Shown: positions 1-6,119 of the stretch, piece by piece | Position numbering within the stretch: position 1 is the first letter of the stretch | Layout of the letters: every line of letters starts with the position of its first letter | Origin: Treponema sp. | GTDB lineage: Bacteria; Spirochaetota; Spirochaetia; Treponematales; Breznakiellaceae | Direction: 5' to 3' | Assembly (NCBI GenBank): GCA_031273835.1 | Contig: JAISRD010000045.1 | Coordinates: 1-6,823, forward strand | Length of the DNA stretch: 6,823 bases | Position numbers and translations under genes: made by a program | The notes under the pieces: model-generated | Seen by the model: only the letters and a program-made list of their open reading frames with translations | The model's database searches: none | Told to the model about the DNA's origin: nothing

Positions 1-129
1 CCAGACTGTTTTTTACGGAAACCTTTTTAGTTATCGCAGGAATTTGAGCGCTTATCAGGGAAAGGCGTGAATTTACCGCTGAATTGCGGAACCGCGCCGT
101 AAAAAGAGGTCTTTTTGCCTTAAGTACGC

Positions 130-153
130 TACCGGTAGTGTTATATACCGGTA
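130..153. repeat. Two copies of palindrome TACCGGTA, 16-bp centre spacing
   Basis: TACCGGTA occurs at 130-137 and 146-153, separated by GTGTTATA. Each copy is its own reverse complement, so the pair is both a direct and an inverted repeat. The spacing of about one and a half helical turns could suit a DNA-binding protein, or the pair could fold as an 8-bp stem. A related AACCGGTT lies at 526-533 before the XPB gene. An operator role is inference. Confidence 0.5.
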
Positions 154-176
154 AACCTGCAAAACCTACCCTACAT

Positions 177-194
177 GGGGGGGGGGGGGGGGGG
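177..194 (+). repeat. Poly(G) homopolymer, 18 G
   Basis: An uninterrupted run of 18 G on the + strand, seen directly. Runs of this length are prone to slipped-strand change during replication. In Treponema pallidum, poly(G) tracts upstream of tpr and other genes vary in length and alter transcription. Here the tract lies about 350 bp before the -10 box proposed for the XPB operon, so it may act on an unseen promoter or a transcript in this leader. Its exact length could also vary between cells or be a sequencing artefact. Confidence 0.85.
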
Positions 195-300
195 TAGAAA
201 GGACTTTTTCAGCCGCTAAATCAAGGGTAAGGAAAGTACTGATTGCAAGCGAATTAAGCACCATAGACTAAAAATATACCATGACCTGAAAAAATACGCA

Positions 301-391
301 AGAAATTTTTTACCACAAAAGCGGCATCCATGCCGATCCAAAATGCGCAGCATTTTGGTGAATTTCTCCGGGACGGCGCCCCTGCCGTCCC
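301..391. repeat. Nested and tandem perfect hairpins (structured RNA or palindromic element)
   Basis: An outer 7-bp stem (AGAAATT 301-307 with AATTTCT 361-367) encloses two perfect hairpins: CGGCAT/ATGCCG (322-327, 330-335) and CCAAAATGC/GCATTTTGG (338-346, 350-358, loop GCA). A third perfect hairpin follows directly, GGGACGGC/GCCGTCCC (370-377, 384-391, loop GCCCCT). The layout looks like a three-way junction plus a side hairpin. It could be a non-coding RNA, an untranslated leader or a dispersed palindromic element. I do not recognise it as a known family. Confidence 0.55.
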
Positions 392-413
392 CTCCCTATG
401 CCGGACAATGTCT

Positions 414-475
414 CGGGCAGCAGGCCCGTCATCTCCAGACGCCAGGGCCGACGGCAAATTCTTAAGGCGTTTTTT
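414..475 (+). terminator. Possible Rho-independent terminator closing the structured leader
   Basis: After a small hairpin CGGGC/GCCCG (414-418, 424-428), ACGCC (439-443) can pair with GGCGT (466-470), enclosing GCC/GGC (447-449, 453-455). A T6 run (470-475) overlaps the end of the outer stem. It would end transcripts entering from the left before the XPB promoter. The outer stem is only 5 bp with a wide interior, so this is a weak call. Confidence 0.3.
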
Positions 476-541
476 AGAGGAGGGGATAGCGAGTACGGGA
501 GGGAGGGACCTCAAACTATAGCTATAACCGGTTTTTTCCTC

Positions 542-547
542 TATACT
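542..547 (+). promoter_or_regulatory. Candidate -10 box of the XPB operon
   Basis: TATACT matches the -10 consensus TATAAT at five of six positions and lies 20 bp before the first ATG, or 35 bp before the SD-supported ATG at 582. No good -35 hexamer is found at 16-18 bp. Instead a 10-bp palindrome TATAGCTATA (517-526) and AACCGGTT (526-533) occupy that place and could be an activator or operator site. Confidence 0.4.
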
Positions 548-566
548 AGGCTCATAATGCTGGAAT

Positions 567-2315
567 ATGGCAGGCGGACGGATGAATTCGGGGGATTTTA
601 ACGGGCCCCTCATTGTACAGAGCGATAAAACCCTCCTCCTTGACGTACACGCCCCCGGGGCGGAAGACGCCCGGGCCGCGATACTGCCCTTTGCGGAACT
701 GGAAAAATCCCCCGAACATATACACACCTACCGTATTACGCCCCTCTCCCTCTGGAACGCCGCCAGCGCGGGCTTTACCCCCCGGGATGTAACGGCCGCC
801 CTTGCCGCCTACAGCCGTTACGAAGTGCCTGAGGGTATTGCAGGCGGCTTTGCCGATACCATGGCCCGTTACGGCAGGATCAAGCTGAAAGCCCCCGGTA
901 ACGGGGCGGCCGGCCCAAACCCGGAAAACGGCGATGATACCGGAGAGCTGCTCCTCGTCCCCGGTGATGAAACGGTGGAAAAGGAAATCGCCGCCGCCAG
1001 GGTCCTCTCGGATTACCTTCAAAAAACCGAAGGGGGGTTCCTCCTTAAACTGGTACACCGCGGTACGGTAAAGCGGGAACTTATCAAGCTGGGCTGGCCG
1101 GTGGAAGATGAAGCGCCCCTGCGGGAGGGGGAAAAACTTGAGCTGGCCCTGCGGGAAACCGCCGTTTCGGGGAAACCCTTTGTTTTGCGGGACTACCAGA
1201 GCGAGGCGGCCCGTTCCGTACTGGGCCGGGGCGGCCGCGGTACGGGTTTCGGCGTGGTGGTGCTTCCCTGCGGTTCCGGTAAAACCATGGTGGGCATGGC
1301 GGTGATGAGCCTGCTCAAGACCAATACCCTGATCCTCTCGGCCAATGTGGCGGCGGTCCACCAGTGGATCGACGAACTGCTCGACAAGACCACCCTGGAA
1401 CGGGACAAAATAGCCGAATATTCGGGGGATTCAAAATCGACGGCCCCGGTTACCATCGCCACCTATCAGATCCTTACCTGGCGGCCCGCCAGGGACGGGG
1501 ATTTTCCCCACTTCGCCCTTTTTCGCCGCCACCCCTGGGGGCTTATCATCTATGACGAAGTACATCTGCTCCCGGCGCCGGTCTTTAGGGTTACGGCGGA
1601 ACTTCAGGCGGTCAGGCGGCTCGGACTTACCGCCACCCTGGTACGGGAAGACGGCGCGGAAGACGCGGTGTTCTCCCTGGTGGGGCCCAAGCGCTACGAC
1701 GTTCCCTGGAAGGACCTGGAACAAAAGGGATGGATCGCCGAGGCCCTGTGCATTGAGGTAAGGCTCGACCTTCCCGAAAAATTAAAGATACCCTACGCGG
1801 TGGCGGGAAAGCGGGAAAAGTACCGTATAGCCGCGGAAAATCCCCTTAAAGAAGAAGCGGCCCTGGAGCTTATCGCCAACCACCGGGATGATCTGATCCT
1901 GGTGATAGGCCAGTACATCTCCCAGCTGGAATCCATCGCCGTAAGGCTCAAGGCGCCGCTGGTAACGGGGAAGACCCCCAACGCCGAGCGGGAAAGGATC
2001 TACGGCGCTTTCAAGAGGGGGGAGCTCCGGGTGATTGTGGTTTCCAAGGTGGCGAATTTTGCCCTGGATCTTCCCGACGCTTCCATGGCGGTACAGATTT
2101 CGGGTTCCTTCGGATCCCGGCAGGAAGAAGCCCAGCGCCTGGGCCGCATACTCCGTCCCAAGGAACACAGGAATTCTTTTTTTTATACGATAGTTTCCCG
2201 TTCCACGGTGGAAGAGGATTTTGCGGCAAACCGTCAGAAATTCCTGGCCGAACAGGGCTACCGCTATACCATTCAGCATTGGACGGAAAGCCCCACGGGG
2301 GAAATCCCCCGATGA
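567..2315 (+). CDS. xpb: XPB/Ssl2 (ERCC3)-family superfamily 2 DNA helicase
   Basis: Predicted 3'-5' DNA helicase/translocase of 582 residues. Residues about 14-107 resemble the helicase-associated N-terminal domain found in bacterial and eukaryotic XPB (LIVQSDKTLLLD, then YRITPLSLWNA). Residues about 145-200 sit where XPB has its damage-recognition-like domain. The motor shows LRDYQ (207-211), Walker A LPCGSGKT (233-240), DEVH (330-333), LTAT (354-357) followed at once by the XPB-specific RED triad (360-362), and motif VI EAQRLGRILRPK (522-532). All catalytic motifs are intact, so it should be an active ATPase. In the family, XPB opens DNA in nucleotide excision repair and transcription; bacterial roles are poorly known. 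ATG at 567 has no clear ribosome site, while ATG at 582 follows AGGCGG by 4 nt, so the true protein may be five residues shorter. Its stop overlaps the next start. Family assignment is near certain; the exact role is not. Confidence 0.95.
   Translation: MAGGRMNSGDFNGPLIVQSDKTLLLDVHAPGAEDARAAILPFAELEKSPEHIHTYRITPLSLWNAASAGFTPRDVTAALAAYSRYEVPEGIAGGFADTMARYGRIKLKAPGNGAAGPNPENGDDTGELLLVPGDETVEKEIAAARVLSDYLQKTEGGFLLKLVHRGTVKRELIKLGWPVEDEAPLREGEKLELALRETAVSGKPFVLRDYQSEAARSVLGRGGRGTGFGVVVLPCGSGKTMVGMAVMSLLKTNTLILSANVAAVHQWIDELLDKTTLERDKIAEYSGDSKSTAPVTIATYQILTWRPARDGDFPHFALFRRHPWGLIIYDEVHLLPAPVFRVTAELQAVRRLGLTATLVREDGAEDAVFSLVGPKRYDVPWKDLEQKGWIAEALCIEVRLDLPEKLKIPYAVAGKREKYRIAAENPLKEEAALELIANHRDDLILVIGQYISQLESIAVRLKAPLVTGKTPNAERERIYGAFKRGELRVIVVSKVANFALDLPDASMAVQISGSFGSRQEEAQRLGRILRPKEHRNSFFYTIVSRSTVEEDFAANRQKFLAEQGYRYTIQHWTESPTGEIPR
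2296..2311 (+). promoter_or_regulatory. Hairpin over the ribosome site of the XPB companion gene
   Basis: CGGGGG (2296-2301), loop AAAT, CCCCCG (2306-2311) form a perfect 6-bp GC stem that ends at the base before ATG 2312. The only purine-rich ribosome-binding candidate, GGGGGA at 2297-2302, is inside the stem. The ATG overlaps the XPB stop (ATGA), so ribosomes finishing XPB would melt the stem. The structure is seen; the coupling is inferred. Confidence 0.55.
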
Positions 2316-4498
2316 AGCGGCCCCTGTTCCGCCCCGTGTCGTTCTGGCAGTCCGCCCTTATGACCCTGCCCGATCCGGCTTTTTTTGAACTTATACGGAG
2401 CGTCCTGGGGGTGGTCAAAACGCCCTTCAATAAGCAGCGGCTGCTGGAGGATCTGTCCGCCTTTATTTCCCGGCCCGATATACTAAAAACCATGGCCGAT
2501 CTTATCAATGACGAGGACCGCAGGATCATCGCCGCCATTGCCCTTATGGGGGAACCGGCGCCGGGAGAAATGGAAAGTTTTTTCACCGGCGAGTATTCCT
2601 ACGCGGAACTTCAGGGTTTGCTGCTTAACCTGGAGGAGCGGCTCGTTATCTATCGTTTCCGCGAAGAGGGGGTGTCCCGCATCGCCCTGAACCCTAAACT
2701 CGAGGGCATACTCGCTTCGATCGCAAAAAACAGGGATCTGCTCTTCTCCTCCCCGGAGGGGGATTCCGGGGATTATGCGGAACCTCCCCCCGCCCCGCCC
2801 ATGGACTCAAGGCTCCTGGCGGCTCTTTTTGCGTTTTTCCTTAAGGGAGAGGCCCTCTTAAAAATTGAGGGGGGCGGAGAAGATGAAATTTCGCTTAAGG
2901 CGGCCCTCAAAAAGAAAGCCCTGGACGAGGGAAACCGTATTTTCCCCGGTCTTGCCCAGCTTCAGGGCTTTGACGTCAAGGACGAAGCCGGAGAAACCCG
3001 GCGGCGCAGGGAAGTTCCTGTCTTAGAAACCCTGGCGGGGGGCCTTTTGGTTTTGGGGCTGCTTATCCGCCGGGGGGAATTGTTCGGCGCCGGCGAAGGG
3101 CGCCTGGGGGCCTTTAAGGAACTGGACGACCGGGGCAGATTTGAATACCTCGCCGCGGGGTCCGCCTTTTACCTGTATATGCAGCGCCTGCCCGAAGGTT
3201 TTTATATGGGCAGAAGCCTGGTAAAGAATTTAGCGGGCCTTATCCACGGGCTCATCGATTCGCTTGAAACGGCGGCGGCCGTACCGGAAGCGGCCCTGTT
3301 CAAGCTGATTGAGATACTGCGCCGGGAAGAGAGGAGAAGCTGGGGCTTTGCCGGTGAACTGCCCCCGTCGCCGATGATAATCGACGGACTGCTGCTCTCG
3401 GGGCTCCTCTTAAGGGCGGGAAAGCGCTACTTCATATCCGCCGGAATGAAACCGGCCCGCGAAGGGCGGCCGGCGGATAAAGATCCAGGCAAACCCCCGG
3501 GGGACCGGCCCTTTATCGCCATGGATTCACCCTCTTCCTGCATACTCTACGACAATCTGTCCTTTGCCGACGCCCTGGACCTTGCGGCCTTTTCCGGCGT
3601 TGAGGAAACCGGGGCGACGGTACGTTTCAGCTTCTCCAGGGAATCGGCGGTCCGGGGCTTTGACCGGGGATTACAGGCGGAATTTATGTGGAAGCTTCTG
3701 GATCGGCTTTCCATGGGGAGGGCCGGAGCTTCCCTAAAGTGGAATCTGGAAGACTGGGAAAAGCGTTACCGCGAGACCGCCCTTTACCAAGGCCTTGTAC
3801 TCAGCCTCGGCGGAGAACGGGCCTTCCTTGCGGAGACCGAGGCTCTTTCGTCAATAATAGACCGTACCCTGGCGCCGGGGATCTACCTCCTTTCCGCCGA
3901 CAGGGAGGAGGCCGCCGCGGTCCTCCGCGCCGCCGGGGTGGATATAGTCGCACAGCCCGGAAACCGGGCCGGCGGGAATACCGGTGGAAACGCCTTTTCC
4001 TTTACCCCCCCGGCGCAGCTCAGCCCCCTCAAGGCCGGCCCGGAACCGGAATTTCCACGGGCAATTCCGGCGGGGGTCCCGGCGGGACTTCCTGCGGAGG
4101 AAATTAAGCGGAAATTCCGGGACGCCCTGGAAAGAATGAAGATAGGCAGGGAGGAACGGGAAGAACTCCGGGCCCGCATAGAGCGGCGCATGATAGTAAG
4201 CGAATCCCAGTTAAGCGGCGCCGCCCTGCGCTATGAAAAACTCGAGGCCCGTTCCCTTGACTATGTAGGAAAGACCCAGGTGGTCAAGCAGGCTATTGCG
4301 GCCGGTTCCGTTTTGGAAGTACAGTGGTCAAAACCTTCAGGACAGGAAAAAATCCTGGGAAAGCCCGAAGCCCTGGAAAAACGGGGGGAAGAGATGATAC
4401 TGATCCTCAGGCAGCGAAACGGGGACGAACTTTTACGCATCCCCCTGGGAAAGATCAGCTTGTTAAAGCGGATCAAACAATCTATTTTTGGAGAATAA
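2312..4498 (+). CDS. XPB companion protein with helicase-associated (Helicase_C_3-like) and WYL-like domains
   Basis: Predicted 728-residue soluble protein with no signal peptide or clear membrane span. Residues about 10-140 look like helical winged-helix repeats (WQSALMTLPDPAFFELI, later LNLEERLVIYRF). Residues about 400-495 (FIAMDSPSSCILYDNLSFAD onward) match the layout of XPB's N-terminal domain: beta strand, helix, beta strand, then SRESAVRGFDRGL-type helices. A Gly/Pro-rich linker covers about 549-596, a charged helix about 597-630, and the last 75 residues (VVKQAIAAGSVLEVQW ... LLRIPLGKISLLKRI) resemble a WYL/Sm-like fold. Actinobacterial XPB genes also lie beside large helicase-associated-domain proteins, which supports a partner role. 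An upstream TTG at 2279 is in frame, but ATG at 2312 gives an ATGA overlap with the XPB stop and is preferred. No enzyme motif is visible. The partner role and the fold calls are inference from pattern and position. Confidence 0.85.
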   Translation: MKRPLFRPVSFWQSALMTLPDPAFFELIRSVLGVVKTPFNKQRLLEDLSAFISRPDILKTMADLINDEDRRIIAAIALMGEPAPGEMESFFTGEYSYAELQGLLLNLEERLVIYRFREEGVSRIALNPKLEGILASIAKNRDLLFSSPEGDSGDYAEPPPAPPMDSRLLAALFAFFLKGEALLKIEGGGEDEISLKAALKKKALDEGNRIFPGLAQLQGFDVKDEAGETRRRREVPVLETLAGGLLVLGLLIRRGELFGAGEGRLGAFKELDDRGRFEYLAAGSAFYLYMQRLPEGFYMGRSLVKNLAGLIHGLIDSLETAAAVPEAALFKLIEILRREERRSWGFAGELPPSPMIIDGLLLSGLLLRAGKRYFISAGMKPAREGRPADKDPGKPPGDRPFIAMDSPSSCILYDNLSFADALDLAAFSGVEETGATVRFSFSRESAVRGFDRGLQAEFMWKLLDRLSMGRAGASLKWNLEDWEKRYRETALYQGLVLSLGGERAFLAETEALSSIIDRTLAPGIYLLSADREEAAAVLRAAGVDIVAQPGNRAGGNTGGNAFSFTPPAQLSPLKAGPEPEFPRAIPAGVPAGLPAEEIKRKFRDALERMKIGREEREELRARIERRMIVSESQLSGAALRYEKLEARSLDYVGKTQVVKQAIAAGSVLEVQWSKPSGQEKILGKPEALEKRGEEMILILRQRNGDELLRIPLGKISLLKRIKQSIFGE
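4490..4493 (+). promoter_or_regulatory. Ribosome binding site fixing the NYN-LOTUS start
   Basis: GGAG lies 8 nt before ATG 4502 and overlaps the last codons of the preceding gene. It is the clearest ribosome site in the operon, so this gene can probably be initiated independently of the upstream reading frame. Confidence 0.75.
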
Positions 4499-4501
4499 AC
4501 T

Positions 4502-5278
4502 ATGCCCCTATTGCCATTTTCAAGCCAGGAGTCGGAGACAAGCCAGGATAAACTGGCGGTTCTTATCGACGCCGACAATACCCAAGCGGTGATCATCGAG
4601 GGCCTCCTTGCCGAGGTAGCCAAATACGGCGTGGCCAGCGTAAAACGTATCTACGGTGACTGGACCAGTACCAACCTCCGCTCGTGGAAAGACAAGCTCT
4701 TGAAGTACGCCATTCAGCCGATTCAGCAGTTTTCGTATACCGCGGGAAAAAACGCCACCGATTCGGCGATGATCATCGACGCCATGGATCTGCTCTACAG
4801 CGAAAAACTTGACGGTTTCTGCATCGTTTCAAGTGATTCCGATTTTACCCGCCTTGCCTCCCGCATACGGGAAAGCGGCCTTAAGGTTTACGGCTTCGGC
4901 GAGGAAAAGACCCCCAGGGCCTTTGTCTCGGTCTGCGATAAATTTATCTATACCGAGATACTCAAGGACGAGCAGGATGATGAGGACGGCGTAAAGCCCG
5001 CCGCGAAAACAAGAAAGGACCTTAAGGGCGACAGGAAACTGATAAAACTGCTTCAGGATACGGTGGATGATCTTGCCGATGATTCCGGCTGGGCCTACCT
5101 GGGCGGGGTGGGACAGAAAATAAGCCTCCGGTCCAGCGAATTTGATCCCCGGAACTACGGTTTTAAAAAACTCGCCGACCTTTTCAGGTCCGTGCCCCAG
5201 TTTGAGACCGAAGAAAGGCCCCAGGCAAACGGGACGGGACGCCAGGTCTATATACGGTGGAAGCGGCGCCCCCGCTGA
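4502..5278 (+). CDS. NYN-domain (PIN-like) putative ribonuclease with C-terminal OST-HTH/LOTUS domain
   Basis: 258-residue cytoplasmic protein. Residues about 17-153 form an NYN domain: LIDADN (21-26) gives the first acidic cluster, KNATDSAMIIDAMD (83-96) the second, and IVSSDSDFTRLA (108-119) the third. The likely metal-binding acids D23, D87, D112 and D114 are all present, so activity is plausible. A charged linker (about 154-175) leads to residues 177-255, which fit an OST-HTH/LOTUS domain (LIKLLQDTVDDLADDSGWAYL ... GFKKLADLFRSV), ending in basic KRRPR. NYN domains are PIN/FLAP-fold nucleases usually acting on RNA; LOTUS domains bind RNA or protein partners. The start is well supported by GGAG at 4490-4493, 8 nt upstream. 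The gene lies 3 bp after the XPB companion, so it is almost certainly cotranscribed. The substrate cannot be read from sequence; DNA cannot be excluded given the helicase context. Confidence 0.92.
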   Translation: MPLLPFSSQESETSQDKLAVLIDADNTQAVIIEGLLAEVAKYGVASVKRIYGDWTSTNLRSWKDKLLKYAIQPIQQFSYTAGKNATDSAMIIDAMDLLYSEKLDGFCIVSSDSDFTRLASRIRESGLKVYGFGEEKTPRAFVSVCDKFIYTEILKDEQDDEDGVKPAAKTRKDLKGDRKLIKLLQDTVDDLADDSGWAYLGGVGQKISLRSSEFDPRNYGFKKLADLFRSVPQFETEERPQANGTGRQVYIRWKRRPR

Positions 5279-5286
5279 GCATCTAT

Positions 5287-5319
5287 GCGCAAGCGTGATC
5301 CTGGCCGCGGCGCAAGCGT
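5287..5319. repeat. 10-bp direct repeat between convergent operons
   Basis: GCGCAAGCGT occurs at 5287-5296 and 5310-5319, filling most of the 40-bp gap and touching the stop codon of the YmdB-like gene. TGCGC (5286-5290) can also pair with GCGCA (5310-5314) around a GC-rich loop. There is no T run on either strand, so a standard terminator is not evident. Confidence 0.5.
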
Positions 5320-6119
5320 TATGACCCGCTCTTTTCCGGCACGGGGATCTTTATCCGCTCGATAGAAAGGGCCCGGCCCTCCCGGTCGGTTTCGATGAAC
5401 ACTCCCTGTAATTCACATTTTTCCCAGGCTTCCACGGTCCATTCAGGAATACCGGTACGGTATTCCTGAATGCGTTTCTCTATATCCGCGCCCCCCACCG
5501 ATTCGGCGCTGCCGGTCCTGCCGGCGTCGCAGATTACCGCGGTGCCCCGGAGTATTTCTTCGTCGGCGGTCTGTACCCGGCCATGGGAACCTATGACCGC
5601 CGTACAGCTCCCCGCTGCGGCGGCCATCAGGGTACGCTTTTCGCCGCTGGCGGAGGCGTGGAAATCAATCAGAATAAAGGGGGTTTCCTTCCTGAACTTT
5701 TCCACCAGGGCGGGGAGGGCCGTAAGGGGATTGGATCCATGGATGCGGCTGAATCCGCTCTGCCCCAGGAATACCGCCACGGCAAGCGGCGGGCCGCCGT
5801 TTTTATCCCCCAGTACCCTGCAGCCTATACCGGGAGACCCGGAACCGAGGTTTAAGGGACGCAGTACATAGGGAATTTTTTCTATATTCTCCACCAGATC
5901 TTTTTTGTAAAAACAACAGTCCCCGGTGGTGATAAGGTCCGCGCCGAGTTTACGTATATAGGCGGCATGGTTCCGGCCCAGGCCGCTGCCGCCGGTGGCT
6001 CCGTCCGCGCAGACTATGACAAAATCGGCCTTTTTTTGTTCCTTAAGCGGGGACAGCGCTGTTTTGAGGGCGTAGATACCGGCTTTTCCGACAAGCTCGG
6101 CTATGTAGAGTATCTTCAC
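5319..6119 (-). CDS. YmdB-family (TIGR00282-type) metallophosphoesterase homologue with altered active site
   Basis: 266 residues, the usual family length. The N-terminus MKILYIAELVGKAG aligns with MRILFIGDIVGSPG-type family starts, and LRPLN, GSPGIG, DFHASASGEK and VQTADEEIL follow in the expected order. B. subtilis YmdB is a phosphodiesterase affecting biofilm formation. Residues expected to bind metal or act in catalysis are largely replaced here: E8 for Asp, D39-G40 for Glu-Asn, D67-C68 for Asn-His, and R181 for the last His; H154 and H179 are kept. It may therefore have changed metal use, a different reaction, or only a structural or binding role. It starts with GTG at 6119, whose GTGA overlaps the TGA of the upstream TPR gene, so translation is probably coupled. 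A perfect inverted repeat lies inside the gene at 5440-5472. Family membership is confident; activity is uncertain. Confidence 0.88.
   Translation of the reverse strand: MKILYIAELVGKAGIYALKTALSPLKEQKKADFVIVCADGATGGSGLGRNHAAYIRKLGADLITTGDCCFYKKDLVENIEKIPYVLRPLNLGSGSPGIGCRVLGDKNGGPPLAVAVFLGQSGFSRIHGSNPLTALPALVEKFRKETPFILIDFHASASGEKRTLMAAAAGSCTAVIGSHGRVQTADEEILRGTAVICDAGRTGSAESVGGADIEKRIQEYRTGIPEWTVEAWEKCELQGVFIETDREGRALSIERIKIPVPEKSGS
5440..5472. repeat. Perfect 15-bp inverted repeat with 3-nt loop inside the YmdB-like gene
   Basis: CATTCAGGAATACCG (5440-5454), GTA, CGGTATTCCTGAATG (5458-5472) are exact reverse complements. The repeat stays in frame and encodes about IQEYRTGIPEW on the minus strand. 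The centre contains another TACCGGTA (5450-5457), the same palindrome seen twice at 130-153. It would form a strong mRNA hairpin in a coding region, or a site for a dimeric protein. Confidence 0.8.

Larger units (their letters stand above)
1..300. other. Intergenic region without a recognisable gene
   Basis: AT-richer than the genes and with stop codons in all frames. It holds a weak stem at 101-116 (AAAAAG, AGGT loop, CTTTTT), the paired TACCGGTA palindromes at 130-153 and the poly(G) tract at 177-194. No start codon with a ribosome site opens a credible reading frame. The part before about 60 could be the 3' flank of a gene lying outside the window. Confidence 0.6.

Noticed and set aside
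175..219. Mini-ORF ATG followed by the G run, whose frame would change with tract length (14 residues at 18 G)
   Set aside because: No ribosome site precedes the ATG and all three frames give very short peptides without features, so a coding switch is unsupported.
1..566. CRISPR array, tRNA or mobile-element gene in the long intergenic region
   Set aside because: No regularly spaced repeats, no cloverleaf with conserved T-loop sequence and no transposase-like reading frame were seen.
330..601. Small + strand frames at 330-521 and 398-601
   Set aside because: They lie within the hairpins and promoter region, have no clear ribosome site at their starts and show low-complexity translation.
254..727. 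157-residue open frame on the minus strand spanning the leader and the XPB start
   Set aside because: It runs through the hairpin cluster and opposite the XPB N-terminal codons, has no recognisable domain, and is explained by GC-rich antisense of a real gene.
552..1361. 269-residue antisense frame within the XPB gene
   Set aside because: A shadow of the XPB coding frame in GC-rich DNA; XPB has full conserved motifs on the other strand.
2177..2184. T8 run inside the XPB gene as a slippage or frameshift site
   Set aside because: The frame is intact and encodes an ordinary Ser-Phe-Phe-Tyr segment; one T8 alone is weak evidence.
2279..2311. TTG at 2279 as the start of the XPB companion
   Set aside because: It adds 11 Gly/Pro-rich residues within the XPB 3' end and the hairpin, while ATG 2312 gives a standard ATGA overlap.
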